DNA from: Acidobacteriota bacterium
Lineage (GTDB): Bacteria > Acidobacteriota > Terriglobia > Terriglobales > Acidobacteriaceae
Direction: 5' to 3'
Assembly (NCBI GenBank): GCA_021810735.1
Contig: JAJZIF010000248.1
Coordinates: forward strand, 1-6,164
Length of the DNA: 6,164 bases
The notes beneath the pieces are model-generated. The model was not told the DNA's origin. It did not search any database and worked only from the letters and a program-made list of their open reading frames with translations. Position numbers and translations under genes: made by a program. Shown here in pieces: positions 1-4,777 of the stretch (the stretch's first letter is position 1; every line of letters starts with the position of its first letter).

Positions 1-142
1 GATCGTGGGAGCCGGAGTCGACGATGATGATTTCATCGGCGAAGCGGACGCTTTCGAGGGTGCGGGGAAGGTTAGCTTCCTCGTTGAAGGCGATCATGGC
101 CACGGAGAGCGTGGCGCGCGGCGATGGAGTGGGTGAGGTCAC
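1..142 (-). CDS. Family 2 glycosyltransferase, N-terminal 47 codons (KdtX/WaaE-like), cut by the window edge
   Basis: This reading frame on the minus strand continues past base 1. Its visible residues form the start of a GT-A fold. A Pro-rich leader (residues 2-9) is followed by a hydrophobic first strand with LSVAMIAFNEEANL (12-25), then TLESV and FADEIIIVDSGS (34-45). Family 2 enzymes of the KdtX/WaaE type, which add sugars to lipopolysaccharide or lipooligosaccharide cores from nucleotide-sugar donors, have this AxNEExN...ADEIIVVDSGS pattern; the DSGS Asp (residue 42) lies in the nucleotide-binding part. The frame is open only back to the TAA that ends the upstream tautomerase gene, and the GTG at 142-140 is the only start codon before the first strand. 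No clear Shine-Dalgarno sequence precedes it, so translation may be coupled to the upstream gene, 24 bases away. Family assignment is firm; acceptor and pathway cannot be told from this fragment. Confidence 0.85.
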   Translation of the reverse strand, partial: MTSPTPSPRATLSVAMIAFNEEANLPRTLESVRFADEIIIVDSGSHD

Positions 143-166
143 GCGTTGTTGGACCGGGCGAGCTGC

Positions 167-556
167 TTAGACACTTACTTTATAGTTCAAGTTGAGTTCG
201 TCGCCAGGGACTCCGCGGATTCCCCAGTTGTGGCGCGGAGTTTCGAAGAGGGTGATCTCGATGTCGTTGGGCGTGATGCCGGTTGCGTCGCCAATATACC
301 GGTAAAGTGCGCGGATGAGGGACTTTTTGGCTTTGACAGAGCGGCCTTCAAAGAGGCTGATTTCGAGGATGAGATAGCGATTGGAGCGGTCGGGCGGATA
401 GAGGAAGTCGTCCTGACTGAGGCCAATGAAGCGATGAAAGCGCTTCTCCCGCGGGTAGGCGAGGGCTTCTACCACGGCGCTATGAATGGCGTCGGAAAGC
501 TCCTTGCGGATGGGCTCGAGTTGAGTTTTCAGTCCGAAGATTTTGACCTGGGCCAT
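167..556 (-). CDS. Tautomerase-superfamily protein lacking the N-terminal proline
   Basis: The 129-residue protein matches the large-subunit tautomerase group (Tautomerase_2, the family of malonate semialdehyde decarboxylase) in length and layout. It has a beta strand at the N-terminus (AQVKIFGL), a helix (about 13-32), the FHRF segment (40-43), a strand LILEISLFEGRS (62-73) with Arg72, a helix (75-91), and a C-terminal strand DIEITLFETPRHNWGIRG (98-115). In this superfamily the new N-terminal Pro, exposed after Met removal, is the catalytic base or acid. Here the second codon is GCC (Ala), so processed protein would start with Ala. The ATG at 556 is well placed: AAGGAA lies about 8 bases upstream, so the start is not in doubt. 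The gene lies 35 bases after the frataxin-like gene and 24 bases before the glycosyltransferase, probably in one operon. Superfamily membership is confident. Activity and substrate are unknown, and Ala at position 1 could mean a changed or lost chemistry. Confidence 0.88.
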   Translation of the reverse strand: MAQVKIFGLKTQLEPIRKELSDAIHSAVVEALAYPREKRFHRFIGLSQDDFLYPPDRSNRYLILEISLFEGRSVKAKKSLIRALYRYIGDATGITPNDIEITLFETPRHNWGIRGVPGDELNLNYKVSV

Positions 557-591
557 GGAGCATTCCTTTTACGGGATTCGTGGAGGCCCGG

Positions 592-912
592 TTATTCGCT
601 GGCGAGTTGCTGCTGGATCAGGCGCTCGACGAGGGGCTGAAGCAGCGTACCATCCCTGGGCAGGATAAAGTCGCCGGCTTCATCGGACCAGTCGAGCTTG
701 AAGCTGGTGGCGAGGGCTGAGATCCAGATCTGGCGAACGGGCGTGTTGGGCGTGATGACGAATTTTGCGCCGGATTCTTCAAAGAGGACGTTGAGCACGC
801 CATTTTGTTCTTCGACTTCGAATCCGCCGTCCTCTTCGGCAGCCAGAAGGGCCTTTTTCAGGGCTTCGAGAGACCGGTCGGCATGATTGCGGAAAGCAGT
901 TTCGTCGAGCAT
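592..912 (-). CDS. cyaY: Frataxin/CyaY-like iron-binding protein
   Basis: At 106 residues this has the same length as Escherichia coli CyaY and shows the whole frataxin plan. An N-terminal helix carries acidic residues (residues 3-28, with E26, E27, D28 forming part of an acidic ridge). The strand GVLNVLFEE (38-46) follows, then KFVITPNTPVRQIWIS (50-65) with the signature QIW motif and Trp63, then a DW turn (74-75), a final strand, and a C-terminal helix (89-104). Frataxins bind iron and modulate the IscS/IscU machinery that builds iron-sulfur clusters in the cytoplasm. The PNTPVRQIWIS stretch resembles eukaryotic frataxin at least as closely as CyaY. The ATG at 912 gives a full-length protein, though its Shine-Dalgarno sequence is weak. 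It is the first gene of the minus-strand group and is transcribed away from the secreted-protein gene at 1033. No iron-sulfur cluster genes are visible next to it. Confidence 0.88.
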   Translation of the reverse strand: MLDETAFRNHADRSLEALKKALLAAEEDGGFEVEEQNGVLNVLFEESGAKFVITPNTPVRQIWISALATSFKLDWSDEAGDFILPRDGTLLQPLVERLIQQQLASE

Positions 913-944
913 ACAGAACCAGTGTATCGTTGGATTCCGGGTGA

Positions 945-950
945 ATTATG
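945..950 (-). promoter_or_regulatory. Candidate -10 box for the frataxin operon
   Basis: Read on the minus strand this is CATAAT, five of six matches to the sigma-70 -10 consensus. It would give a leader of roughly 25 bases before the ATG at 912. A -35 box 17-18 bases upstream is poor (CTGAAG or TGAAGA) and falls inside the direct repeat at 957-975, so the promoter may depend on an activator or be controlled there. This rests on sequence match only. Confidence 0.35.
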
Positions 951-956
951 ACGGAA

Positions 957-975
957 TCTTCAGAGAGTCTTCAGA
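957..975. promoter_or_regulatory. Direct repeat TCTTCAGA, 11-bp period, candidate operator
   Basis: TCTTCAGA occurs at 957-964 and again at 968-975, separated by GAG. An 11-bp period puts both copies on the same face of the helix, which is how many response regulators of the OmpR/PhoB class bind (7-bp half sites with 4-bp spacers). The repeat lies between the two divergent genes, overlapping the -35 regions that can be drawn for either direction. The plus-strand reading would be TTCAGA (959-964), 17 bases, TAATCT (982-987), only four of six at each box. The repeat is seen directly; its role is inferred. Confidence 0.4.
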
Positions 976-1020
976 ATGCCGTAATCTGAGCGCCGCATCG
1001 TGAGAGTAGTGTTGGTTGGC

Positions 1021-1026
1021 AAGGAG
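1021..1026 (+). promoter_or_regulatory. Ribosome binding site deciding the start at 1033
   Basis: AAGGAG lies six bases before the ATG at 1033. A GTG at 1000 in the same frame would add 11 residues, including charged ones, ahead of the signal peptide and has no such site upstream, so the ATG is preferred. Confidence 0.75.
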
Positions 1027-1032
1027 CGATGC

Positions 1033-1980
1033 ATGCGTATAGCCACGGTGCTTGTTCTGCTGGCGTTGGTTGCCGACGGCAGCGGTTACGGGCAAAAGGC
1101 ACCTCCGGTACGGAAAACTCAGCAGAAACCGGTGGAAACAGAGGTAAAAGCCGCGTCCGAGAGCGCCGGGCGGCTGATGAAAGACGTGATCTACAACGAG
1201 CTGCACGACTGGAAGGACCACAGCTTCTGGGAATATCGCAGCCACGTGGTGACGGGCAGCAAAAACGTTTTGCGTGAACAGATCGATACGCCGGACGGGC
1301 CGGTGTACGAGATATTGGCGCGCGACGGCAAGCCGCTGGAAGGCGCACAGGCGACGCAGGAGAAGGAACGACTGGCGAGCCTGTTGAGCGACCCGGGGGA
1401 AATCCAGAAGAAGGAGCAGGAACACGCGAGCGACGAGGCGCGGCTGGGTCAGATCATGGCGCTGATGCCGAAGGCGTATGTGTTTCACTATGTGGGCGCG
1501 ACGACCGGTGATCACGTGGTGCTCAAGTTTGGTCCGAACCCGCAGTTTTCGCCGAGCGGGTATCTGGATCGGATCATGTACGGGCTTTCAGGGCAGATTG
1601 TGGTGAATCAGCGGCTGAAGCGCATGGTGTCCATGGACGGACTGCTGGCGCACAAGATCGAGTTTGGATTCGGAATCCTGGGATATGTGGATCCGGGCGG
1701 GACGTTCCGGATTCACCGTACGCAGGTAAGCCCCACGCACTGGAAGACGGATCTGGTGGCTGTGAATGTGCATGGGCGGATTCTGCTGTTCAGCAACGTG
1801 AGCAAGCGGGAGAAGGAAACGCGGTGGGGATTCACGCCGGTGCCGCATAACATTACGCTCGCCGAAGCCGATACTGAGCTGAAGCAGGCGGCCTCAGCCT
1901 ACCAGGCCAGCCGGCAAACCTTGACGGATGTGGAGGTGGATGGGGAAACGGCGTTGGCCTCAGACGGGTCGGGGCATTGA
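1033..1980 (+). CDS. Secreted protein of unknown function, LolA-like in style
   Basis: This is a 315-residue protein. Starting at ATG 1033, residues 1-20 form a short signal peptide (one Arg, then ATVLVLLALVADGSGYG) with likely cleavage near Gly20-Gln21. There is no lipobox Cys. A Pro/Lys-rich linker (22-38) precedes a helix with NELHDW (55-60), a strand-rich stretch FWEYRSHVV (65-73), a charged helix rich in Glu/Lys (105-140), and then alternating strands. These include YVFHYVG (149-155), DHVVLKFGPNP (160-170), YLDRIMYGLSGQIVVNQRLKRMVSMDG (177-203) and HWKTDLVAVNVHGRILLFS (236-254). The regular antiparallel pattern with 'QIVVNQRLKRMVSMDG' recalls the half-barrel of LolA/LolB-type lipoprotein carriers. 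That is a fold-level impression and not a family match. It ends 32 bases from the end of a convergent gene. I do not recognise a named family; function is unknown. Confidence 0.8.
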   Translation: MRIATVLVLLALVADGSGYGQKAPPVRKTQQKPVETEVKAASESAGRLMKDVIYNELHDWKDHSFWEYRSHVVTGSKNVLREQIDTPDGPVYEILARDGKPLEGAQATQEKERLASLLSDPGEIQKKEQEHASDEARLGQIMALMPKAYVFHYVGATTGDHVVLKFGPNPQFSPSGYLDRIMYGLSGQIVVNQRLKRMVSMDGLLAHKIEFGFGILGYVDPGGTFRIHRTQVSPTHWKTDLVAVNVHGRILLFSNVSKREKETRWGFTPVPHNITLAEADTELKQAASAYQASRQTLTDVEVDGETALASDGSGH

Positions 1981-2012
1981 GAGCCGGATCGGGGAGCGGG
2001 ATGAGACAGGGA

Positions 2013-2537
2013 CTATAGGTCCTGTTCGTCGGCTTCCTGGTCTTCTTCTGCGGAAGAGGGCGGGGATATGGTCCGGACTGGGGAGGGTGACTGGGACTGA
2101 CCTTTGACGCCGCGATTCGGGTTGGTTCTGTTCCACGCTTCGAGTTCTTCACGGGTGACAAGAAAGCGGCGGATGTAGCGGAGCGGGTCCTCCGATGCAG
2201 CCATTTCGCGGAGGTGATAGAGCCAGGCGTCGGGTTTGGTGGTGCGGCGGGTGAAGGCCTTGCGACGGACGGTAATGATTTTGCCGCCTTTGCTGGGGCG
2301 TTTGTATTCGACAGTGGGGACGACGAAGGTAATTTGCGAACCCTGTTTCCAGAAGCACTGGGCGAAGTCGTGCGAGAAGAGCAGGGCGTAGTAGCGGTGG
2401 TCGCTGGAGAGGGTATCGATGGCGGTTTCGAAGTCCTGCCAAGGGGTGTGAATTCTGGACTTGTACCAGCGGCGAAAGAGGAACCCGTTGTTTCGGGCGT
2501 GCAGCACGAGCAGCGCGAGCACTTCTTTTCGGGTCAT
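2013..2537 (-). CDS. Conserved-looking protein of unknown function, basic with an acidic tail
   Basis: This 174-residue protein has three parts. Residues 1-75 are rich in Trp, Tyr, Phe and His: a leading helix EVLALLVLHARNNG (5-18), then FRRWYKSRIHTPWQDFETAIDTL (21-43) and YYALLFSHDFAQCFWKQG (49-66). A strongly basic middle (78-105) contains RRKAFTRRTTK. The region 104-138 includes DAWLYHLREMA and a run of Arg residues. The tail from 140 is Pro/Ser-rich and ends in a cluster of Asp and Glu (164-173), so it is probably disordered. There is no signal peptide or membrane segment, so it is likely cytoplasmic. The basic centre would suit nucleic-acid contact, but that is inference. The ATG at 2537 has only a weak upstream site (ATAGG). 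The gene is transcribed away from the TPR gene across a 350-base intergenic region. I do not recognise the family. Confidence 0.7.
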   Translation of the reverse strand: MTRKEVLALLVLHARNNGFLFRRWYKSRIHTPWQDFETAIDTLSSDHRYYALLFSHDFAQCFWKQGSQITFVVPTVEYKRPSKGGKIITVRRKAFTRRTTKPDAWLYHLREMAASEDPLRYIRRFLVTREELEAWNRTNPNRGVKGQSQSPSPVRTISPPSSAEEDQEADEQDL

Positions 2538-2618
2538 AGCCTATTGTGACGCTGAGGTAGAGTGAAGGCGAGCATGAATTCTTGAGGGAAGCGATTACCG
2601 AAGAGATACAGCCGGTGG

Positions 2619-2640
2619 GCCAGCGCGGTGTGGCGCTGGC
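2619..2640 (+). terminator. Perfect 8-bp GC hairpin followed by a T-rich stretch
   Basis: GCCAGCGC (2619-2626) and GCGCTGGC (2633-2640) pair perfectly across a six-base loop. On the plus strand the next bases are TCACTTTATT, so it resembles a weak intrinsic terminator in that direction. The minus-strand reading has no T tract. No plus-strand gene lies just upstream, so it would end either a small unlisted transcript from about 2540-2600 or act as a leader structure for the TPR gene. The hairpin is directly visible; its role is inferred. Confidence 0.4.
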
Positions 2641-2662
2641 TCACTTTATTCCGAAGTATTTT

Positions 2663-2812
2663 GGACCCTCCCCGGGCTGCGGGCGTGGAGCCTTCTCCGG
2701 GCTACGGGCTGTTGCCTTTTCCTGGACTTCGGGTGCGACCCTATCCAGGCTCGAGGCGAGCATCCCTTCCCGGGCTCCAGGTATGGACCTTTCTCCGGGC
2801 TGCGGGGCGGTT
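2663..2812. repeat. Six degenerate tandem units of about 24-25 bp
   Basis: A core of the form CC-N-GGNCT-N-C-N-GG recurs six times. The cores are aligned at about 2673, 2698, 2722, 2746, 2771 and 2796, a spacing of 24-25 bases. Approximate units are 2663-2686, 2687-2713, 2714-2736, 2737-2761, 2762-2784 and 2785-2812. Units 1, 2 and 6 are most alike (CCGGGCT followed by GCGGG or ACGGG); units 3 and 4 are the most decayed. Each unit starts with a purine-CC(C/T)T type segment and keeps CC...GG flanks that could form a small hairpin. It looks like an old minisatellite-type duplication in the leader of the TPR gene. Confidence 0.6.
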
Positions 2813-2887
2813 GCCGATGACGGCTGTGACTCCCTGAAACCTGGCAAGTAGGAGAGGCTCCAGAGCGACTACACTTCCCATATCGGC

Positions 2888-4132
2888 ATGTTCTTGCGAT
2901 TTCTTAATTCTTTTTTGGTACTGCGTCTTGTTTTGATACCGAGCCTCGCGATGGCGATTTGGGCGATGGAAGTGCCGTGTTCAAGGGCCGAAGTGGTGAA
3001 TACGGCTGCGCTGAACCGGACGCCGCAGGTGCAGGCGGGGTTTACCTGCTTTGACAATATGGACTACGCCTGTGCGCTGGGTATCTTTGACCGGGTGCGG
3101 AGGGAGCAGCCTGGGAATCCGCTGGCAACGGATTATCTGCTGAACGTGCGGGTGTTTGCCGAATTGAACCAGCTGGATTTGCTGGATACGACGTTTTATG
3201 CGACGGATGGGTTCCTGACGGGGCGTCATGCGGTGGCTGCTGACGCGGCGGTGAGCGAGCAGATTGAGGGGCTCGCGCAGCAGGCGATCGATGAAGCGAA
3301 TGCGCGGCTGAAGTCGAACGGCAACGATGTGGATGCGCTGTTTGCGAAGGGCTGGGCCGAGGCACTGGATGCGACGTACATCGCGATGGCGGAGCGCGGG
3401 TATGGGAAGGCGTTCCGGCTGGCGCTGCGGGCGCGCAGCAACAGTGCGGCGGTGCTCAATAAGGATCCGAACTACGTGGACGCCAAGATGGTGGTCGGCG
3501 TGTATGACTACGTGGTGGGCGCGCTGCCTTGGGAGTTCAAGCTGCTGATTGGGATTATGGGGATTCACGGGTCGAAGTCGGAGGGAATGGCGCTGCTGTG
3601 GGATGCGGCCGAGCACGGAGTGATTACTTCGGTCGAGTCGCGGACGGCGATCATGCTGTTTTTGCGTCGCCAGGCGAAGTACGGGGAGGCGATCCAGATC
3701 GCGAAGCAACTCTCGAAGGAGTATCCGCACGATTACCTGTTCAGCCTGGAGATTGCAAATCTGGAAAAGGACAAGGGGCTGGGCATGACGGCGGTATATG
3801 CCTACGAACACACGCTGGAAGAGGCGAAGAAGCCGGGATTCTTTGAGAATGCGCATGTGGAGCTGGCGGATTTTGGGCTGGGCGAGGCGCTGAAGGGGCA
3901 GAGACACTTTGCCCAGGCGGTGCAGGCCTACGAGGAGGGTGCAGAACAGCCGACGACCAGCCCGGAGCTGAAGCAGCGTTGCCTGCTGGCGGCGGGTGAA
4001 ACGCTGGATCTGGCCGGTGAGCATGGACGAGCGGCAGCGATGTACCGGGAAGTGATCGCCGTGCGCGGGGATACGGTGGAAGCGGACAAGGCTCGGCGGT
4101 ACATGCGTTCACCGTATACGTGGCATGGGTAA
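2888..4132 (+). CDS. Secreted TPR-repeat protein
   Basis: The 414-residue protein begins with a long signal peptide: basic start, hydrophobic core about residues 8-27, and probable cleavage after SRA at residue 34. The mature part is almost all helical in TPR style. There is a first pair at about 53-92 (CFDNMDYACALGIFDRVRREQPGN region), a middle section 125-195, and clear TPR pairs at about 251-282 (KYGEAIQIAKQLSKEYP), 285-312, 325-358 (GEALKGQRHFAQAVQAYEEG) and 364-394 (GEHGRAAAMYREVI). Between them, residues 198-244 form an unusual conserved-looking block with YDYVVGALPWEFKLLIG and GIHGSKSEGMALL. TPR proteins scaffold protein-protein contacts, and this one should act in the periplasm or on the envelope. 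The ATG at 2888 has no good ribosome site but is needed to include the signal peptide. The gene stands alone, with no operon partner visible. Confidence 0.85.
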   Translation: MFLRFLNSFLVLRLVLIPSLAMAIWAMEVPCSRAEVVNTAALNRTPQVQAGFTCFDNMDYACALGIFDRVRREQPGNPLATDYLLNVRVFAELNQLDLLDTTFYATDGFLTGRHAVAADAAVSEQIEGLAQQAIDEANARLKSNGNDVDALFAKGWAEALDATYIAMAERGYGKAFRLALRARSNSAAVLNKDPNYVDAKMVVGVYDYVVGALPWEFKLLIGIMGIHGSKSEGMALLWDAAEHGVITSVESRTAIMLFLRRQAKYGEAIQIAKQLSKEYPHDYLFSLEIANLEKDKGLGMTAVYAYEHTLEEAKKPGFFENAHVELADFGLGEALKGQRHFAQAVQAYEEGAEQPTTSPELKQRCLLAAGETLDLAGEHGRAAAMYREVIAVRGDTVEADKARRYMRSPYTWHG

Positions 4133-4154
4133 TTGGTTAGAGGGAACCCGAAGT

Positions 4155-4181
4155 GGAACCAGGGCGGGCCCTGCATCGTAT
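4155..4181 (+). promoter_or_regulatory. Candidate ECF-sigma promoter for the pspC operon
   Basis: GGAAC (4155-4159) is followed after 17 bases by CGTAT (4177-4181). GGAAC/TGAAAC with CGTA-type -10 boxes at 16-17 bases is the usual pattern for extracytoplasmic-function sigma factors. A second GGAACC lies 12 bases upstream (4143-4148). Initiation near 4188 would give a leader of about 200 bases before the PspC-domain gene. An envelope-stress sigma factor would suit that gene, but this is pattern matching only. Confidence 0.35.
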
Positions 4182-4189
4182 CTATTTGT

Positions 4190-4207
4190 GCCGGACGGGA
4201 TTCCGGC
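4190..4207 (+). other. Hairpin after the TPR gene
   Basis: GCCGGA (4190-4195) and TCCGGC (4202-4207) pair perfectly around a six-base loop, 57 bases past the TPR stop codon. No T tract follows, so it is a poor intrinsic terminator. It could help end the TPR transcript or form the start of the leader ahead of the next operon. Confidence 0.35.
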
Positions 4208-4255
4208 GAAGGCGATTTCGGCTTATGCTGAAAAGCTGCCTTACAGGTGAGTTTC

Positions 4256-4345
4256 ATGGAGTGCGGACAGTCTGAGCCCTGCTGTGATGGCGGGTCTCAT
4301 GCGACAGGTTTTGGTTGTCGGTCCGCGTATGAGACACAGCTATGA
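4256..4345 (+). CDS. Possible 29-residue Cys-rich small ORF in the pspC leader
   Basis: ATG at 4256 opens a frame of 29 codons ending at TGA 4343-4345. AGGTGA (4245-4250) lies five bases upstream, a better ribosome site than several of the real genes here have. The product contains four cysteines (residues 3, 9, 10 and 21) and no membrane segment. A 17-bp bulged hairpin (4281-4340) lies wholly inside the frame, and the pspC start is 39 bases beyond the stop. This arrangement could be a leader peptide that senses translation. A chance frame of this length is quite possible, and its codons (TCT, ACA, CTA, GGT) are less GC-rich than those of the neighbours. Confidence 0.3.
   Translation: MECGQSEPCCDGGSHATGFGCRSAYETQL
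4281..4340 (+). promoter_or_regulatory. Long bulged hairpin in the leader of the pspC operon
   Basis: Three helices stack in nested order: GCTGT (4281-4285) with ACAGC (4336-4340), GTCTCAT (4294-4300) with ATGAGAC (4329-4335), and CGACA (4302-4306) with TGTCG (4316-4320). The terminal loop has nine bases. Eight-base bulges sit on opposite sides (4286-4293 and 4321-4328). The right bulge contains GTCCGC (4321-4326), which is perfectly complementary to GCGGAC at 4263-4268, so a pseudoknot or an alternative fold is possible. All pairings are read directly from the sequence; a regulatory role is inferred. Confidence 0.4.
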
Positions 4346-4384
4346 GGGGCTTGTGGCAAGAGGCCGGAACGGAAAGAGGGTCCC

Positions 4385-4774
4385 ATGGCGATTTACTGCC
4401 GCAGCTGCGGAAGAGAACTGAGTCCTGAAGCGAGATTTTGCCCGGTGTGCGGGGCGCCGGTGTACGCGCCGACGCCGGCTGCATACGTGACGACAGCGAG
4501 GCTGATTCGTCCCAGGCAGGGCCGGATGGTGGCCGGCGTGTGCCAGGGGCTGGCCAACGCGTACGTGTGGGATGTGACCTGGGTGCGCGTGATTACGGTG
4601 CTGCTGACGGTGTTTGGCGGCGGGATGGGGCTCTTGGCGTACGTGATTTTCTGGATCGTGATGCCGGAGGAGCCGCTGGCTTTGCCGCCGGTGACGCCGT
4701 ATCCGCCGAATCCGTACCAGGCGGGGCAGAGCGGCTCGGGGAATGCATCGAATCCGCCAAGCGGAGGCGCGTAA
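4385..4774 (+). CDS. Zinc-ribbon and PspC-domain membrane protein
   Basis: The 129-residue protein has three parts. An N-terminal zinc ribbon carries C5-x2-C8 and C19-x2-C22 (CRSCGR ... FCPVCGAPV), able to hold one zinc ion. The central PspC domain (about 43-96) starts with RPRQGRMVAGVCQGLA and continues WVRVITVLLTVFGGGMGLLAYVIFWIVMPEE, with a hydrophobic hairpin or membrane segment at about 67-93. The tail from 97 is rich in Pro, Gly, Ser and Asn. PspC-domain proteins sit in the inner membrane, and some take part in envelope stress responses by binding PspA/PspB-type partners. The fusion to a zinc ribbon is common outside the Enterobacteria. No pspA is visible here. AGAGGG lies four bases before the ATG. 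The stop is three bases before the next start, so the two genes are cotranscribed. Domain call is firm; the stimulus is unknown. Confidence 0.9.
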   Translation: MAIYCRSCGRELSPEARFCPVCGAPVYAPTPAAYVTTARLIRPRQGRMVAGVCQGLANAYVWDVTWVRVITVLLTVFGGGMGLLAYVIFWIVMPEEPLALPPVTPYPPNPYQAGQSGSGNASNPPSGGA

Positions 4775-4777
4775 GGA

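Larger units (their letters stand above)
2538..2887. other. 350-base intergenic region between divergent genes
   Basis: It should contain the promoters of both flanking genes, though neither can be placed with confidence. It holds a GC-rich hairpin (2619-2640) and a degenerate tandem repeat (2663-2812), both listed separately. Short open frames run across it (for example 2582-2851), but the repeat period is not consistently a multiple of three, no ribosome site precedes them, and their products look like translated repeat, so I do not call a gene. Confidence 0.6.

Noticed and set aside
146..640. A 164-codon plus-strand frame over the tautomerase
   Set aside because: It is the complement of a clear tautomerase and continues into the frataxin gene; no ribosome site or family resemblance.
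1000..1032. GTG at 1000 as start of the secreted protein
   Set aside because: AAGGAG stands six bases before the ATG at 1033, and the shorter form has the cleaner signal peptide.
946..1515. A 189-codon minus-strand frame over the secreted-protein gene
   Set aside because: Its product is Arg/His/Leu-rich antisense sequence, while the plus-strand frame has a ribosome site and signal peptide.
1981..2012. Bidirectional terminator between the convergent genes
   Set aside because: The 32-base gap has no stable inverted repeat or T run; transcripts probably end inside the opposite gene or by Rho.
2663..2812. CRISPR array
   Set aside because: Units are adjacent and degenerate with no unique spacers, and no cas gene is nearby.
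2582..2851. Small plus-strand proteins across the tandem repeat
   Set aside because: No ribosome site, the repeat period is not steadily a multiple of three, and several frames are open only because of base composition.
2981..4024. A 347-codon open frame antisense to the TPR gene
   Set aside because: Its product is packed with Arg, His, Pro and Gln in no domain pattern, as expected for the reverse of a GC-rich gene. The plus strand encodes a coherent signal peptide and TPR helices.
4161..4172. Hairpin AGGGC/GCCCT as a terminator
   Set aside because: The loop would be only two bases and no T tract follows.
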